Assembly (NCBI RefSeq): GCF_025643595.1
Contig: NZ_CP102826.1
Span: forward strand, 310,001 to 374,000
Reading direction: 5' to 3'
Origin: Saccharopolyspora rosea
Lineage (GTDB): Bacteria > Actinomycetota > Actinomycetes > Mycobacteriales > Pseudonocardiaceae
DNA length: 64,000 nt
The notes beneath the pieces were generated by a model that made no database searches, had not been told where the DNA came from, and saw only the letters and a program-made list of their open reading frames with translations. Below are positions 8,889 through 18,640 of the stretch, one piece after another. Each line of letters opens with the position of its first letter. Position 1 is the first letter of the stretch. A program made the position numbers and the translations under genes.

Positions 8889-10025
8889 GTGAACGCCCGA
8901 CCCTCCACCCTGCCGCCGCGGCCCGCGGACCCCGGCGGGAACGACGCCGCCGGAGAGCATCGGGCGCTGGACTGGAACATCGCGATCGGTACCGCGATCC
9001 GGCTGATGAAGCCCGGACCGGACGTGCCGCGCCAGGAGGCCGAGCACGCGGTGCGTTCGCTGCGGCGGTTCAGCGTCGAGGCCGAATCCCACGTCCGCGA
9101 GATCACCGGCATGGGGCGCGACCTGCCGATCGCCGAGGGTGACGTGGTCGACCGCCCGGACTGGGTGCGCGGTGCCGCGCACGGCCTGGCCGAACTCACC
9201 GACGCCGCACTGTCCACAGCGGACAGCCAGAACCCGGGTGGCAGCGATCTGCTCGGCGGGTTCAGCGCGCGCAGCGCCGGCGTCCAGGCCGGGGTGGTGC
9301 TGGCCTACCTGGGCGGCAAGGTGCTCGGCCAGTTCGACCCGTTCGGCCGGTCCCGCACCGAGGGGCAGCAGGGCCGGTTGCTGCTGGTCGCGCCGAACAT
9401 CGTGGCCGCGCAGCGCGCGCTCGGCGTGCCTGGGGACGACTTCCGGATGTGGGTGTGCCTGCACGAGTCGACGCACCGGCTGCAGTTCAACGCCGTCCCG
9501 TGGCTGCGCGAGCACTTCGCGGGCAGCCTGGGCACGCTGCTCGCCGAGATGGAGGGCGCCACCGGTGAGCTGATCAGCCGCCTGCCGACGGCGCTGCGCG
9601 AGGCGCGCGCGGTCCGCTCCCGCAGCGAGTCGAGCCCGGGCGTGCTCGGGATCATCGAACTCCTCCAGACCCCGGCGCAGCGCGCCGCGCTGGATCGGAT
9701 CATCGCCATCTCGACGCTGCTGGAAGGCCACGCGGACCACGTGATGGACGCGGTGGGGCCGCAGGTGGTCCCGAGCGTGGTCGCGATCCGGCAGCGCTTC
9801 ACCGAGCGCCGCAAGGGCGGTGGGCTGCTCGACCGCCTGCTGCGCGGACTCCTCGGCGTCGACGCGAAGATCCGCCAGTACGCGCAGGGCGCCGCGTTCA
9901 CCCGCCACGTGGTCGACGCGGTCGGCATGGCGGGCTTCAACGCGGTCTGGACCTCGCCCGACCACCTGCCCACCCGTTCCGAGATCGGCAACCCGGACGA
10001 CTGGCTCCGGCGAGTGCACGGCTGA
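8889..10025 (+). CDS. Zincin-like metallopeptidase, DUF2342 (Rv3626c-like)
   Basis: A 378-residue protein with a HExxH zinc motif in CLHESTHRLQFNAVPW, the mark of the DUF2342 'zinicin-like' family of actinobacteria, sometimes annotated as F420-associated. Its natural substrate is not known. The place between dacB and tilS is the same as in M. tuberculosis. GTG 8889 is preferred over the longer frame at 8826 because TACGGT (8876-8881) sits 7 bases before it, the leaderless promoter layout repeated in this window. The longer form would also overlap dacB. Confidence 0.85.
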   Translation: MNARPSTLPPRPADPGGNDAAGEHRALDWNIAIGTAIRLMKPGPDVPRQEAEHAVRSLRRFSVEAESHVREITGMGRDLPIAEGDVVDRPDWVRGAAHGLAELTDAALSTADSQNPGGSDLLGGFSARSAGVQAGVVLAYLGGKVLGQFDPFGRSRTEGQQGRLLLVAPNIVAAQRALGVPGDDFRMWVCLHESTHRLQFNAVPWLREHFAGSLGTLLAEMEGATGELISRLPTALREARAVRSRSESSPGVLGIIELLQTPAQRAALDRIIAISTLLEGHADHVMDAVGPQVVPSVVAIRQRFTERRKGGGLLDRLLRGLLGVDAKIRQYAQGAAFTRHVVDAVGMAGFNAVWTSPDHLPTRSEIGNPDDWLRRVHG

Positions 10026-10075
10026 GCCGCCTCGCGCGCGTCCGCCCGGTCGGTCGCCACTGCGAGAATGTCGCC

Positions 10076-11107
10076 GTGCCCACTCGTCTTCCGCCCGGTC
10101 CTCGCGGTGGTGCCGCCGGGCCGCGGACCGCATCCGCCGTGCACGCGGTGCGCGGGGCCGTTCGGCGGCTGCTCGCCTCGGCCGCCGCCGCGCCGTTCCG
10201 GGGCGCGCCGCTGGTGGTCGCGTGCTCGGGCGGTCCGGACTCGCTGGCGCTCGCCGCGGCGGCCGCCCACGTGGCGCGGCGGGAGGGCGTCGCGGTGCGC
10301 GGGTTGGTCGTCGACCACGGGTTGCAGGCCGGATCGGACGAGGTCGCCGACCGGACCGCGGCGCAGCTCGCCGAGCTGGGCTGCCCGGCGCGGGTGATCC
10401 CGGTGCGCGTGGCCGGCGGTGGCGGGCCGGAGGCCGCCGCGCGGCGCGCGCGCTACGCGGCGCTGGCGCGGGAACGACCGGAGGGATCCCTCGTGCTGCT
10501 CGGCCACACCCTTGACGACCAGGCCGAAACCGTGCTGCTCGGGCTCGGCCGCGGCTCGGGGCCCCGGTCCGTCGCCGGGATGCGGCCGGTGGATCCGCCC
10601 TGGGCGCGCCCGTTCCTGGACGTCCGACGCGCCACGACGGTGGCCGCGTGCGACGCGCTCGGGCTCGTCCCCTGGCGCGACCCGCACAACGCCGACGCGA
10701 GGTTCACACGTGTGCGGTTGCGCACAGAGGTCCTGCCGCTGCTCGAAGAAGTGCTCCAGGGCGGTGTCGCCCCCGCGCTCGCCCGCACCGCCCGCCAGCT
10801 GCGGGAGGACGCCGACGCGCTGGACGAGCTGGCCGCGGGGGTGAGGTCGCAGGTCGAGGTGGACGGCGGGCTGGACGCCCGCGCGCTCGCGGCGCACCCG
10901 GCGGCGCTGCGGCGCAGGGTGCTGCGGAGCTGGCTGCTCGACGCGGGGGTGGCCGAGCTCAGTGACGAGCATCTCCGCGCCGCCGACCGGCTGATCGGCG
11001 AGTGGCGCGGGCAGGGTGGTCATGCGTTGCCGGGCGACTTTGTCGTGCGCCGGGCACATGGCACGCTTCTGGTGGAAGCGGCGGTCCGCAAGCCGCCGAA
11101 TGGCTGA
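10076..11107 (+). CDS. tilS: tRNA(Ile)-lysidine synthase
   Basis: The 343-residue protein has the PP-loop ATP-binding motif ACSGGPDSLALAAAA (S51-S56) and the downstream LLGHTLDDQAETVLLGLGRG segment typical of TilS. It attaches lysine to C34 of tRNA-Ile(CAU) so that AUA is read as isoleucine, and is normally essential. The C-terminal part (ARTARQLREDADALDELA) matches the N-type TilS middle domain. The start GTG 10076 lies 6 bases after a GAGAAT -10-like hexamer, so the transcript is probably leaderless. It is followed by hpt as in most bacteria. Confidence 0.93.
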   Translation: MPTRLPPGPRGGAAGPRTASAVHAVRGAVRRLLASAAAAPFRGAPLVVACSGGPDSLALAAAAAHVARREGVAVRGLVVDHGLQAGSDEVADRTAAQLAELGCPARVIPVRVAGGGGPEAAARRARYAALARERPEGSLVLLGHTLDDQAETVLLGLGRGSGPRSVAGMRPVDPPWARPFLDVRRATTVAACDALGLVPWRDPHNADARFTRVRLRTEVLPLLEEVLQGGVAPALARTARQLREDADALDELAAGVRSQVEVDGGLDARALAAHPAALRRRVLRSWLLDAGVAELSDEHLRAADRLIGEWRGQGGHALPGDFVVRRAHGTLLVEAAVRKPPNG

Positions 11108-11206
11108 TGGGCGCGTGCCGGACGCGTCCGCCGCAGGTGTTCCCCGCCCCTGAGTCGCGATGGGCGGGGACCAGTTCAGTCGAGTCGGAAGAGGGGAACC
11201 CGGGCC

Positions 11207-11761
11207 GTGTACGACGGCGACATTGCCTCCGTGCTCATCACCGAGCAGCAGATCAACGACAAGGTCACCGAGCTGGCCAAGCAGATCGACGACGACTACC
11301 GGGACGTGCACGGTGATCTGCTGCTGGTGGGGGTGCTCAAGGGCGCGGTCATGTTCATGACGGACTTCGCCCGCGCGTTGCCGCGACCGGCCCAGCTGGA
11401 GTTCATGGCGGTCAGTTCGTACGGTTCGTCGACCTCGTCGTCCGGCGTGGTGCGCATCCTCAAGGACCTCGACCGCGACATCGCGGACCGCCACGTGGTG
11501 ATCGTCGAGGACATCATCGACTCCGGCCTGACGCTGTCCTGGCTGCTGAAGAACCTGGAGTCGCGCAACCCGGCCTCGCTGGAGGTCTGCACGCTGCTGC
11601 GCAAGCCCGACGCCGTGCAGGTCGACGTCCCGGTGCGCTACGTCGGCTTCGACATCCCGAACGAGTTCGTCGTGGGGTACGGCCTGGACTACGCGGAGCG
11701 GTACCGTGACCTGCCCTACATCGGCACGCTCGACCCGAAGGTCTACACGTCGGGAATCTGA
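11207..11761 (+). CDS. hpt: Hypoxanthine phosphoribosyltransferase
   Basis: This 184-residue type I PRTase has the PRPP-binding loop [14 protein letters not shown] (residues 97-110) and the [14 protein letters not shown] segment that binds pyrophosphate. It salvages hypoxanthine and guanine to IMP and GMP in the cytosol. GTG 11207 follows a GAGGGGAA ribosome site. Its placement between tilS and ftsH is highly conserved in bacteria. Confidence 0.95.
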   Translation: MYDGDIASVLITEQQINDKVTELAKQIDDDYRDVHGDLLLVGVLKGAVMFMTDFARALPRPAQLEFMAVSSYGSSTSSSGVVRILKDLDRDIADRHVVIVEDIIDSGLTLSWLLKNLESRNPASLEVCTLLRKPDAVQVDVPVRYVGFDIPNEFVVGYGLDYAERYRDLPYIGTLDPKVYTSGI

Positions 11762-11847
11762 GGGCCTGCAGGCGGGGCACCGGAGGCGGCGCGGCGACGG
11801 TGCGTGTCCGGTTCGCCCCACCAGTCCCGGTCGGGGGCTGCGCCGGG

Positions 11848-11911
11848 GGTACGCTGGCAGACCGGCGTCACGCTCGGCGTAGTCGCCCCCTCGGCTCGGC
11901 CGGTACGCTGG
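11848..11911 (+). promoter_or_regulatory. Duplicated promoter-like element upstream of ftsH
   Basis: The 10-mer GGTACGCTGG occurs at 11848-11857 and again at 11902-11911 in the 251-bp hpt-ftsH gap. Each contains TACGCT, an acceptable actinobacterial -10 hexamer. The spacing of 54 bp suggests two tandem start points for ftsH. The rest of this gap shows no gene. Functional status is inferred. Confidence 0.4.
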
Positions 11912-12012
11912 TCTGAAGGGGTTGACGGTGGTGACGACCGGGGTCAGCCGAGCGTGCCGTTGCCCGAAGTGACAGTCAGGGAGGGTCGAGGCCGCCCGTC
12001 GGCCGCAAGTGA

Positions 12013-14364
12013 ATGGACCGAAAGCGCCTGCTCCGCAACCCGCTGCTGTGGATCCTGACAGCGTTCCTGCTGATCTACGCCTTCAGCATGCTCTTCGACG
12101 AGACCCGCGCCTACCGCGAGGTCTCGACCTCGCAGGCTCTCGAACAGATCGCCCAGGGCAAGGTGTCCGAGGCGACCATCGAGGACAAGGAGCAACGGGT
12201 CCGGTTGACCCTCAAGCAGGGTCAGACCTTCGAAGGCAACTCCCTGCTGATCGCGCAGTACCCCGCCGGGGCGACCGACCAGGTCGTCACGGAGATCCGC
12301 AACGCGCACGTCGCCAACTGGAACACCAAGGTCACCCAGGACTCGTTCTGGGTGCAGATGTTGTTCTACCTGGTTCCCATCGGCCTGCTCGTGCTGCTGC
12401 TGATGTGGATGATGAACAACGTCCAGGGCGGCGGGAACCGCGTGCTCAACTTCGGCAAGTCCAAGGCCAAGCAGCTGACCAAGGACATGCCCAAGACGTT
12501 GTTCAACGACGTCGCGGGCGCCGACGAGGCCGTCGAGGAACTGCACGAGATCAAGGACTTCCTGCAGAACCCCGGCCGCTACCAGGCCCTCGGCGCCAAG
12601 ATCCCGAAGGGCGTGCTGCTGTACGGCCCGCCGGGTACCGGTAAGACGCTGCTGGCGCGCGCGGTCGCCGGTGAGGCGGGGGTGCCGTTCTACTCGATCT
12701 CCGGTTCGGACTTCGTGGAGATGTTCGTCGGTGTCGGCGCCTCCCGCGTCCGCGACCTGTTCGAGCAGGCCAAGCAGAACGCGCCGTGCATCATCTTCGT
12801 CGACGAGATCGACGCGGTCGGCCGCCAGCGGGGCGCGGGCCTCGGCGGCGGGCACGACGAGCGCGAGCAGACGCTGAACCAGCTGCTCGTCGAGATGGAC
12901 GGCTTCGACTCGCGCGGCGGCATCATCCTCATCGCCGCCACCAACCGCCCGGACATCCTCGACCCGGCGCTGCTGCGGCCCGGCCGGTTCGACCGGCAGA
13001 TCCCGGTGTCCGCGCCCGACCTGCGGGGTCGCCGCGCGATCCTCGGGGTGCACTCCAAGGGCAAGCCGTTGGCGCAGGACGCCGACCTGGAGGGCCTGGC
13101 CAAGCGGACCGTCGGCTTCTCCGGCGCCGACCTGGAGAACGTGGTCAACGAGGCCGCGCTGCTCACCGCGCGGGAGAACGGCCAGCTGATCACCGCCGCC
13201 GCGCTGGAGGAGGCGGTGGACCGGGTGATCGGCGGTCCGCGCCGCAAGACGAAGATCATCTCGGAGCGGGACAAGAAGATCACCGCCTACCACGAGGGCG
13301 GGCACGCGCTGGCCGCGTGGGCCATGCCCGACCTGGAGCCGGTGTACAAGCTGACGATCCTGCCGCGCGGTCGCACCGGCGGGCACGCCCTCGTCGTCCC
13401 CGAGGACGACAAGGACATGATGACCCGCTCGGAGATGATCGCCCGGTTGGTGTTCGCGCTCGGCGGACGTTCGGCCGAGGAGCTGGTGTTCCACGAGCCG
13501 ACCACGGGCGCGTCCAGCGACATCGAGCAGGCCACCAAGATCGCCCGCGCGATGGTCACCGAGTACGGCATGACCGCCCGTCTCGGCGCGGTCAAGTACG
13601 GCAAGGAGGAGGGCGACCCGTTCCTCGGGCGCTCGGCCGGCCAGCAGCCGAACTACTCGCTGGAGGTCGCGCACGAGATCGACGAGGAGGTGCGCAAGCT
13701 CATCGAGGCGGCGCACACCGAGGCCTGGGAGATCCTCAACACCTACCGGGACGTGCTCGACAACCTGGTGCTGGAGCTGATCGACAAGGAGACGCTCAAC
13801 CGCAAGGACCTGGAGCGGATCTTCGCCGACGTCAAGAAGCGGCCCCGGATCACCGCGTTCAACGACTTCGGCGGGCGCACCCCGTCCGAGAAGCCACCGG
13901 TGAAGACGCCGGGCGAACTGGCCAAGGAGCGCGGCGAGCCGTGGCCCCCGGTCAAGGAGGAGCCCGCACCGTCCCCGGTCGCGGCGGGCAGCGGCCAGAA
14001 CGGCCACGGCCAGAACCAGTCGGCGGCGACCCCCGCGGGTGCCGGTGCCGGCGGTGGGACGTGGCAGTTCCAGAACCCGCAGCAGGGCCAGCAGCAGGGC
14101 CAGTCCGGTCAGCAGCCGCAGGCGGTGTCGCCGAACTACGGCGCGCCGCCCGGGTGGACCCCGGCGACGTCGCCGTCCGGCCCGAGCTACCCGTCCGGTG
14201 GCAACCAGTACAACTGGGTGCCGTCCTGGGAGCGCGGCGGCCAGCAGCAGTCCGGGCAGCAGCAGTCGGGTTCGGAGCAGTCGTCGGCCGAGCAGCAGCC
14301 CGAGCAGTCCGATGACAGCGAGGGTCCTGACTCGCAGGACAACCACAACGGCACTGGCCGCTGA
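12013..14364 (+). CDS. ftsH: ATP-dependent zinc metalloprotease FtsH
   Basis: The 783-residue protein has two N-terminal membrane helices (about 10-28 and 115-137), an AAA module with Walker A GPPGTGKT (205-212) and Walker [13 protein letters not shown], the SRH region ([21 protein letters not shown]), and the protease zinc motif HEGGH (427-431). It degrades misfolded membrane and selected soluble proteins. The last 150 residues are a low-complexity Q/G/S/P tail, longer than in E. coli FtsH but usual in actinomycetes. It heads the folate block, which begins 59 bases downstream. Confidence 0.97.
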   Translation: MDRKRLLRNPLLWILTAFLLIYAFSMLFDETRAYREVSTSQALEQIAQGKVSEATIEDKEQRVRLTLKQGQTFEGNSLLIAQYPAGATDQVVTEIRNAHVANWNTKVTQDSFWVQMLFYLVPIGLLVLLLMWMMNNVQGGGNRVLNFGKSKAKQLTKDMPKTLFNDVAGADEAVEELHEIKDFLQNPGRYQALGAKIPKGVLLYGPPGTGKTLLARAVAGEAGVPFYSISGSDFVEMFVGVGASRVRDLFEQAKQNAPCIIFVDEIDAVGRQRGAGLGGGHDEREQTLNQLLVEMDGFDSRGGIILIAATNRPDILDPALLRPGRFDRQIPVSAPDLRGRRAILGVHSKGKPLAQDADLEGLAKRTVGFSGADLENVVNEAALLTARENGQLITAAALEEAVDRVIGGPRRKTKIISERDKKITAYHEGGHALAAWAMPDLEPVYKLTILPRGRTGGHALVVPEDDKDMMTRSEMIARLVFALGGRSAEELVFHEPTTGASSDIEQATKIARAMVTEYGMTARLGAVKYGKEEGDPFLGRSAGQQPNYSLEVAHEIDEEVRKLIEAAHTEAWEILNTYRDVLDNLVLELIDKETLNRKDLERIFADVKKRPRITAFNDFGGRTPSEKPPVKTPGELAKERGEPWPPVKEEPAPSPVAAGSGQNGHGQNQSAATPAGAGAGGGTWQFQNPQQGQQQGQSGQQPQAVSPNYGAPPGWTPATSPSGPSYPSGGNQYNWVPSWERGGQQQSGQQQSGSEQSSAEQQPEQSDDSEGPDSQDNHNGTGR

Positions 14365-14423
14365 CTCCGGCGCAACCGGCGCCCGGACCAGGTCCGGGCG
14401 CCCGGCCGGTGGAGGAACGAGAA

Positions 14424-15059
14424 TTGACCAGCACGGTCGACGAGCCGTTCGGCCCGGACTCCCGGCCCGACGGCGCCGCCTTCCAGATCCCCCAGTTCGA
14501 CCAGGAACGCGCGGAGGCCGCGATCCGGGAACTCCTGCTCGCCGCGGGTGAGGACCCGGATCGCGAGGGCCTGCAGGACACCCCGGCGCGGGTGGCGCGC
14601 GCGTACCGGGAGCTGTTCGCCGGGCTGTACACCAACCCGGACGAGGTCCTGGACCGGACGTTCGACGAGGCCCACGAGGAACTCGTCCTGGTCCGGGACA
14701 TCCCGATCTACTCCAGCTGCGAGCACCACCTGCTGCCGTTCCACGGGGCGGCGCACATCGGCTACATCCCGAACGAGCAGGGCCGGGTGACGGGGCTGTC
14801 GAAGCTGGCCCGGCTGGTCGACCTGTACGCCCGGCGCCCGCAGGTCCAGGAGCGGCTGACCTCGCAGGTCGCCGACGCGCTGGTGCGCCGTCTGGAGCCG
14901 CGCGGCGTGATCGTGGTGATCGAGGCCGAGCACCTGTGCATGGGCATGCGCGGGGTGCGCAAGGCCGGGTCGACGACCACGACGTCGGCGGTGCGCGGCA
15001 TCTTCCGCTCCTCGGCGTCCTCGCGAGCCGAGGCGCTGTCGCTGATCAGGGGCAACTGA
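14424..15059 (+). CDS. folE: GTP cyclohydrolase I
   Basis: The zinc-site signature [10 protein letters not shown], the substrate loop [23 protein letters not shown] and the [14 protein letters not shown] segment with the second zinc Cys are all present. The enzyme converts GTP to 7,8-dihydroneopterin triphosphate, the first step of folate synthesis. A TTG start at 14424 is chosen because GGAGGA (14410-14415) lies 8 bases before it; the GTG at 14409 would begin inside that ribosome site. This gives 211 residues. The stop overlaps the folP start, so translation is coupled. Confidence 0.93.
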   Translation: MTSTVDEPFGPDSRPDGAAFQIPQFDQERAEAAIRELLLAAGEDPDREGLQDTPARVARAYRELFAGLYTNPDEVLDRTFDEAHEELVLVRDIPIYSSCEHHLLPFHGAAHIGYIPNEQGRVTGLSKLARLVDLYARRPQVQERLTSQVADALVRRLEPRGVIVVIEAEHLCMGMRGVRKAGSTTTTSAVRGIFRSSASSRAEALSLIRGN

Positions 15060-15907
15060 TGCACCCCCTGCTGCCGGATCCCGGCCGCTGCGCGGTGATG
15101 GGTGTGCTCAACGTGACGCCCGATTCGTTCTCCGACGGGGGCCGGTACCTGGACCGGGACGCCGCGATCGCGCACGGCATCGACATGCACCGGATGGGCG
15201 CGGACGTCATCGACGTGGGCGGGGAGTCGACCCGTCCCGGCGCGGCGCGGGTCGACGCGGCCACCGAGGTCGAACGCGTCCTGCCGGTGGTGCGCGAGCT
15301 CGTCGCCGCCGGAGTCCCGGTCAGCGTCGACACCACCCGCGCGAAGGTCGCGGAGGCGACCGTCGAGGCCGGGGCCTCGCTGATCAACGACGTGTCCGGC
15401 GGGCTGGCCGACCCCGACATGGCGCGGGTGGCCGCCGACTCCGGCAGGCCGTGGGTGCTGATGCACTGGCGCGGCCACAGCCGGGACATGAACTCGCTCG
15501 CGGTGTACTCCGACGTCGTCGCCGAGGTCCGCGACGAGCTGCTGCGCCAGGTCGACGCGGCGCGGGCCGCCGGTGTCGCCGAGGACGCGATCGTGCTCGA
15601 CCCCGGGCTCGGCTTCGCCAAGACCGGTGCGCACGACTGGCTGCTGCTGCGGCACCTGGACGTGCTGCTCGGGCTGGGCTTCCCGGTGCTGGTGGGCGCG
15701 TCCCGCAAGCGCTTCCTGGGCAAGCTGCTCGCCGACGCGGACGGCGCGCCGCGCCCGCCCGACGGGCGGGAGACGGCGACGGCCGTGGTGTCCGCGCTCG
15801 CCGCCGACCGCGGCGCGTGGGGCGTCCGGGTGCACGACGTGCGGCAGTCGCTGGACGCGGTGGCGGTCACCGCGGCGTGGAACAGCGGAGGGGATTTCGG
15901 TGGCTGA
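15059..15907 (+). CDS. folP: Dihydropteroate synthase
   Basis: The 282-residue TIM-barrel enzyme shows both family signatures, [15 protein letters not shown] and [11 protein letters not shown], plus the sulfonamide-site end SRKRFLG. It joins pterin pyrophosphate to p-aminobenzoate and is the sulfonamide target. ATG 15059 overlaps the folE stop by one base, and its own stop lies 8 bases inside folB. This is the FolP1-type locus, since folB and folK follow. Confidence 0.96.
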   Translation: MHPLLPDPGRCAVMGVLNVTPDSFSDGGRYLDRDAAIAHGIDMHRMGADVIDVGGESTRPGAARVDAATEVERVLPVVRELVAAGVPVSVDTTRAKVAEATVEAGASLINDVSGGLADPDMARVAADSGRPWVLMHWRGHSRDMNSLAVYSDVVAEVRDELLRQVDAARAAGVAEDAIVLDPGLGFAKTGAHDWLLLRHLDVLLGLGFPVLVGASRKRFLGKLLADADGAPRPPDGRETATAVVSALAADRGAWGVRVHDVRQSLDAVAVTAAWNSGGDFGG

Positions 15908-16283
15908 CCGGATCACGTTGACCGGCCTGAAAGTCCGCGGCAACCACGGCGTCTTCGACCACGAGAAGCGCGACGGCCAGGACTTCCTCGTCGACATCAC
16001 GGTCTGGCTGGACCTCTCCGACGCGGCCGCCGACGACGACCTGAACAAGACGCTGCACTACGGCGAGATGGCCCAGCGCGCGGCGGACATCGTCGCGGGT
16101 CCGCCGCGCGACCTCATCGAGTCGGTGGCGGCCGAGATCGCCGACGACATCATGGCGGACTCCCGCGCGTACGCGACCGAGGTCACCATCCACAAGCCGC
16201 AGGCGCCGATCCCGCTGAACTTCGGCGACGTCGCGGTCACCATCCGCCGCTCCCGCCGCGGTGGCCGGGGTCAGCAGCTCTGA
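15900..16283 (+). CDS. folB: Dihydroneopterin aldolase
   Basis: The 127-residue protein begins [27 protein letters not shown], with the GxHGxxxxE core of FolB, and ends with the conserved [21 protein letters not shown] segment. It cleaves dihydroneopterin to 6-hydroxymethyl-dihydropterin and glycolaldehyde. GTG 15900 follows GGAGGGGA and overlaps the folP stop by 8 bases, so it belongs to the same operon. Confidence 0.95.
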   Translation: MADRITLTGLKVRGNHGVFDHEKRDGQDFLVDITVWLDLSDAAADDDLNKTLHYGEMAQRAADIVAGPPRDLIESVAAEIADDIMADSRAYATEVTIHKPQAPIPLNFGDVAVTIRRSRRGGRGQQL

Positions 16284-16359
16284 TCCTCCCCCGGTTGGGG
16301 GACAATCGCGCAGGGACATCGCGCTTTCGCGCCGGACGTGCGGGTCGACGGGAGGCTGG

Positions 16360-16854
16360 ATGAGCAGGGCGGTGCTGTCGCTGGGCTCGAACATGGGGGA
16401 CCGCTTGGGGTACCTGCGGCTGGCCGTGGCGGGCCTGGCCGACGTGCTGGTCGCCGCGTCCCCGGTGTACGAGACCAAGCCGTGGGGCGTGACCGACCAG
16501 CCCGACTTCCTCAACGCGGTGCTCGTCGTCGAGTCCGCCGACCTCGACGAGTGGGGTTGGCTGCGCCGCGGCCAGGAGCTGGAGCGCCGGGCCGAGCGGC
16601 GCCGCGAGCAGCGCTGGGGCCCGCGCACCCTGGACGTCGACGTGGTCACCGTCGACGGGGTCCGCAGCGACGACCCGGAACTCCTGCTCCCGCACCCGGG
16701 CACCCCGAGCCGCGCCACGGTGCTGATCCCGTGGCTGGCGATCGAGCCGAACGCGCAGCTGCCGGGGCACGGCCGGGTCGCCGACCTCCTGGACGCCCTC
16801 CCGGAGTCCGAGCGCGCCGACGTCCACCTCCGGGCCGACCTGACGCTCCACTGA
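16360..16854 (+). CDS. folK: 6-hydroxymethyl-7,8-dihydropterin pyrophosphokinase
   Basis: The 164-residue HPPK shows LSLGSNMGDRLGYLR at the N-terminus, VYETKPWGVTDQPDFLNAV, and the catalytic GPRTLDVDVV loop with its two magnesium aspartates, then LLPHP. It makes the pyrophosphorylated pterin used by FolP. ATG 16360 follows GGAGG (16351-16355). It ends the folate operon, 76 bases after folB; that gap holds a small CCCCC/GGGGG hairpin. A strong terminator follows. Confidence 0.95.
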   Translation: MSRAVLSLGSNMGDRLGYLRLAVAGLADVLVAASPVYETKPWGVTDQPDFLNAVLVVESADLDEWGWLRRGQELERRAERRREQRWGPRTLDVDVVTVDGVRSDDPELLLPHPGTPSRATVLIPWLAIEPNAQLPGHGRVADLLDALPESERADVHLRADLTLH

Positions 16855-16861
16855 GGACGGA

Positions 16862-16900
16862 CGTGCCGGTTCTCCTGCCGTGGCGCGGAGAACCGGCACG
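16862..16900. terminator. Bidirectional terminator between folK and the MerR gene
   Basis: CGTGCCGGTTCTCC (16862-16875) and GGAGAACCGGCACG (16887-16900) make a perfect 14-bp stem with an 11-base loop. It lies between two converging genes and can serve both. There is no clear T run, as is common in high-G+C actinomycetes. Confidence 0.8.
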
Positions 16901-16906
16901 CGCTGC

Positions 16907-17860
16907 TCACCGCGCCGAGGCGCGGAGGGCTTCGGCGAGCCAGCGGGTGGACCGCTCGGTGGTCCGCCGGACCGGCCAGCCGTTGATCGCGGCGAGCAGT
17001 TCCCAGTAGCGCGACATCCGGTCGTCGTGCCCGGCGAAACCGTCGGCCAACCGCCGGCGGTGCTCCGGGGAGTCCTGCTCCCCGCTCTGCTCGGTCGCCA
17101 GCGCGATCAGCCGGTCGGCCAGTTCCCGTCCCCGCGGGCCGGTCGGGGCGTGCTCCGCCTCGGCGGCGGCGTGCGCCTCGTCGAGAACGGCCTGCCAGCG
17201 CTCCACGGCGTCGCACGAGGGGACACCCAGCCGTTCGCCCGCCGCGAGGCGGCGCGCGTGGTCCTCGTACATCGCGCGGGTGGCCTGTCGGAAGTCCGGG
17301 TCCTGGACCAGTTCCGCCAACTCGATCCACGCCGCCACCTGCTCGGCGGACGGGTCGTCCGGCAGTTTCGGCTTGGCCGAGCGCATCCACTCCGTGAAGC
17401 CCGGGGTGACGGTGAGATCGGCGCTGACCTCGTCCCAGAACTCGTCGATGAGCCGGTTGCGCTCCTCGTCGGACAGCTGCGCCAGTTTGTGCATGAGTCG
17501 CACCTCCTCGGTCGAACGGTCGAGCTTGACGACCGCGCGCAGCACGGCTCGCCGCGTCTGCAGCACCCGCAGTTGCCGCTCCAGCAGCTCCAGGTGCCGC
17601 TCGGCCAGCTCCGCCAGCGTCGTCTCGGCGGCCAGCACGCGGCGCACCTCGGGCAGTCCGGCGCCGAGTTCCCGCAACGTGCGGACCAGTTCGAGCCTGC
17701 TGACGGCGACCACGTCGTAGAGCCGGTAGCCGGCGGGCGTGCGGTCGGCGGGCGGCACCACGCCGCTGTCGGAGTAGAACCGGATCGTCTTGACGCTCAG
17801 CCCGGTCCGCCGGGCCAGCTCGCCGATCGTGTACAGCCTGGTGTCGTCCACGGCGTTCAC
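16907..17860 (-). CDS. MerR-family transcriptional regulator with long C-terminal domain
   Basis: Residues 1-75 are a MerR winged helix (YTIGELARRTGLSVKTIRFYSDSGVV, then PAGYRLYD). A coiled-coil linker follows, and an unusually long helical C-terminal region brings the total to 317 residues; typical MerR proteins have 110-270. No cysteine cluster for metal sensing is seen, which suggests a small-molecule or TipA-like sensing domain. GTG 17860 is chosen from the position of the HTH. It sits alone, convergent to folK, in a place where M. tuberculosis has no regulator. Ligand and targets are unknown. Confidence 0.85.
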   Translation of the reverse strand: MNAVDDTRLYTIGELARRTGLSVKTIRFYSDSGVVPPADRTPAGYRLYDVVAVSRLELVRTLRELGAGLPEVRRVLAAETTLAELAERHLELLERQLRVLQTRRAVLRAVVKLDRSTEEVRLMHKLAQLSDEERNRLIDEFWDEVSADLTVTPGFTEWMRSAKPKLPDDPSAEQVAAWIELAELVQDPDFRQATRAMYEDHARRLAAGERLGVPSCDAVERWQAVLDEAHAAAEAEHAPTGPRGRELADRLIALATEQSGEQDSPEHRRRLADGFAGHDDRMSRYWELLAAINGWPVRRTTERSTRWLAEALRASAR

Positions 17861-18022
17861 CTTCGGCCCTCCAGTCGGTGGAGACTCAAGCGCGATTTTC
17901 CCGCCCGCCGCCTCCCCGGCGGAGGCGCATCGCGCCGCCGTCCGCCCGCGTCCGGCCCCCGTGGAGACGTGGGTCGCCGTCGCCCGGGAGGATCGCGGCG
18001 TGGGGCGTGCGATGCTGGGGAC

Positions 18023-18511
18023 GTGGCACCCCGGCACGCAGAGCGAATGACGTTCACCAAGCCCCGGCAGCTGGTCGCGGCCGGGTTGGTCGCCGCTGTC
18101 GTCGTGTACGCGGCGACGCAGGCGATGTACGGCGACCTGCCGCCGCTGCCCGCGCTCGCGGGGGCGACGCTGCTGCTGATCGCGCTCGTCGACGTGGCGC
18201 TGGCGCTGAACATGCGACCGCGGGTCAAGCGCCGCCCCGGCACCGAGCCGGTCGACTCGCTCACCGCGGCCCGCGCGGTCGCGCTGGCCAAGGCGTCGTC
18301 GATGGCCGGGGCGATCATGGGCGGCGCCTGGATCGGCCTGCTGGCCTACCTGCTGCCCATGCTCGGCAAGGTGGCGGCGGCGCGCTCGGATTCCGTCGGC
18401 GGCGTCGTCGGACTCGTCAGCGCCGCGGCGCTCGTCGCGGCCGGGCTGTGGCTGGAGCACTCCCTGCGCAACCCGGACGAGCCCGAGGAACCGGATGACG
18501 ACGAGTACTGA
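18023..18511 (+). CDS. DUF3180 membrane protein (Rv3605c-like)
   Basis: A 162-residue protein with four predicted membrane helices (around LVAAGLVAAVVVYAATQAMYG, LAGATLLLIALVDVALALN, AGAIMGGAWIGLLAYLLPML and VGLVSAAALVAAGLWLEHS) and an acidic tail EEPDDDEY. It corresponds to the DUF3180 gene that follows folK in actinobacteria; its function is unknown. GTG 18023 is preferred because GATGCT lies 6 bases before it in the recurrent leaderless layout. ATG 18047 is the alternative start. Confidence 0.8.
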   Translation: MAPRHAERMTFTKPRQLVAAGLVAAVVVYAATQAMYGDLPPLPALAGATLLLIALVDVALALNMRPRVKRRPGTEPVDSLTAARAVALAKASSMAGAIMGGAWIGLLAYLLPMLGKVAAARSDSVGGVVGLVSAAALVAAGLWLEHSLRNPDEPEEPDDDEY

Positions 18512-18640
18512 CGGTTGGCGAATTCTGGTCCGCGTTGGGCTGATCGGCGGTGCGCGCGGTCGGCCGCCGCGACCAAAGTGGAGCCCTTCCGGGCCTCCCT
18601 TGAGATCTCGAACTGGTAAACGCGGGGTACGGTTGTGAAC

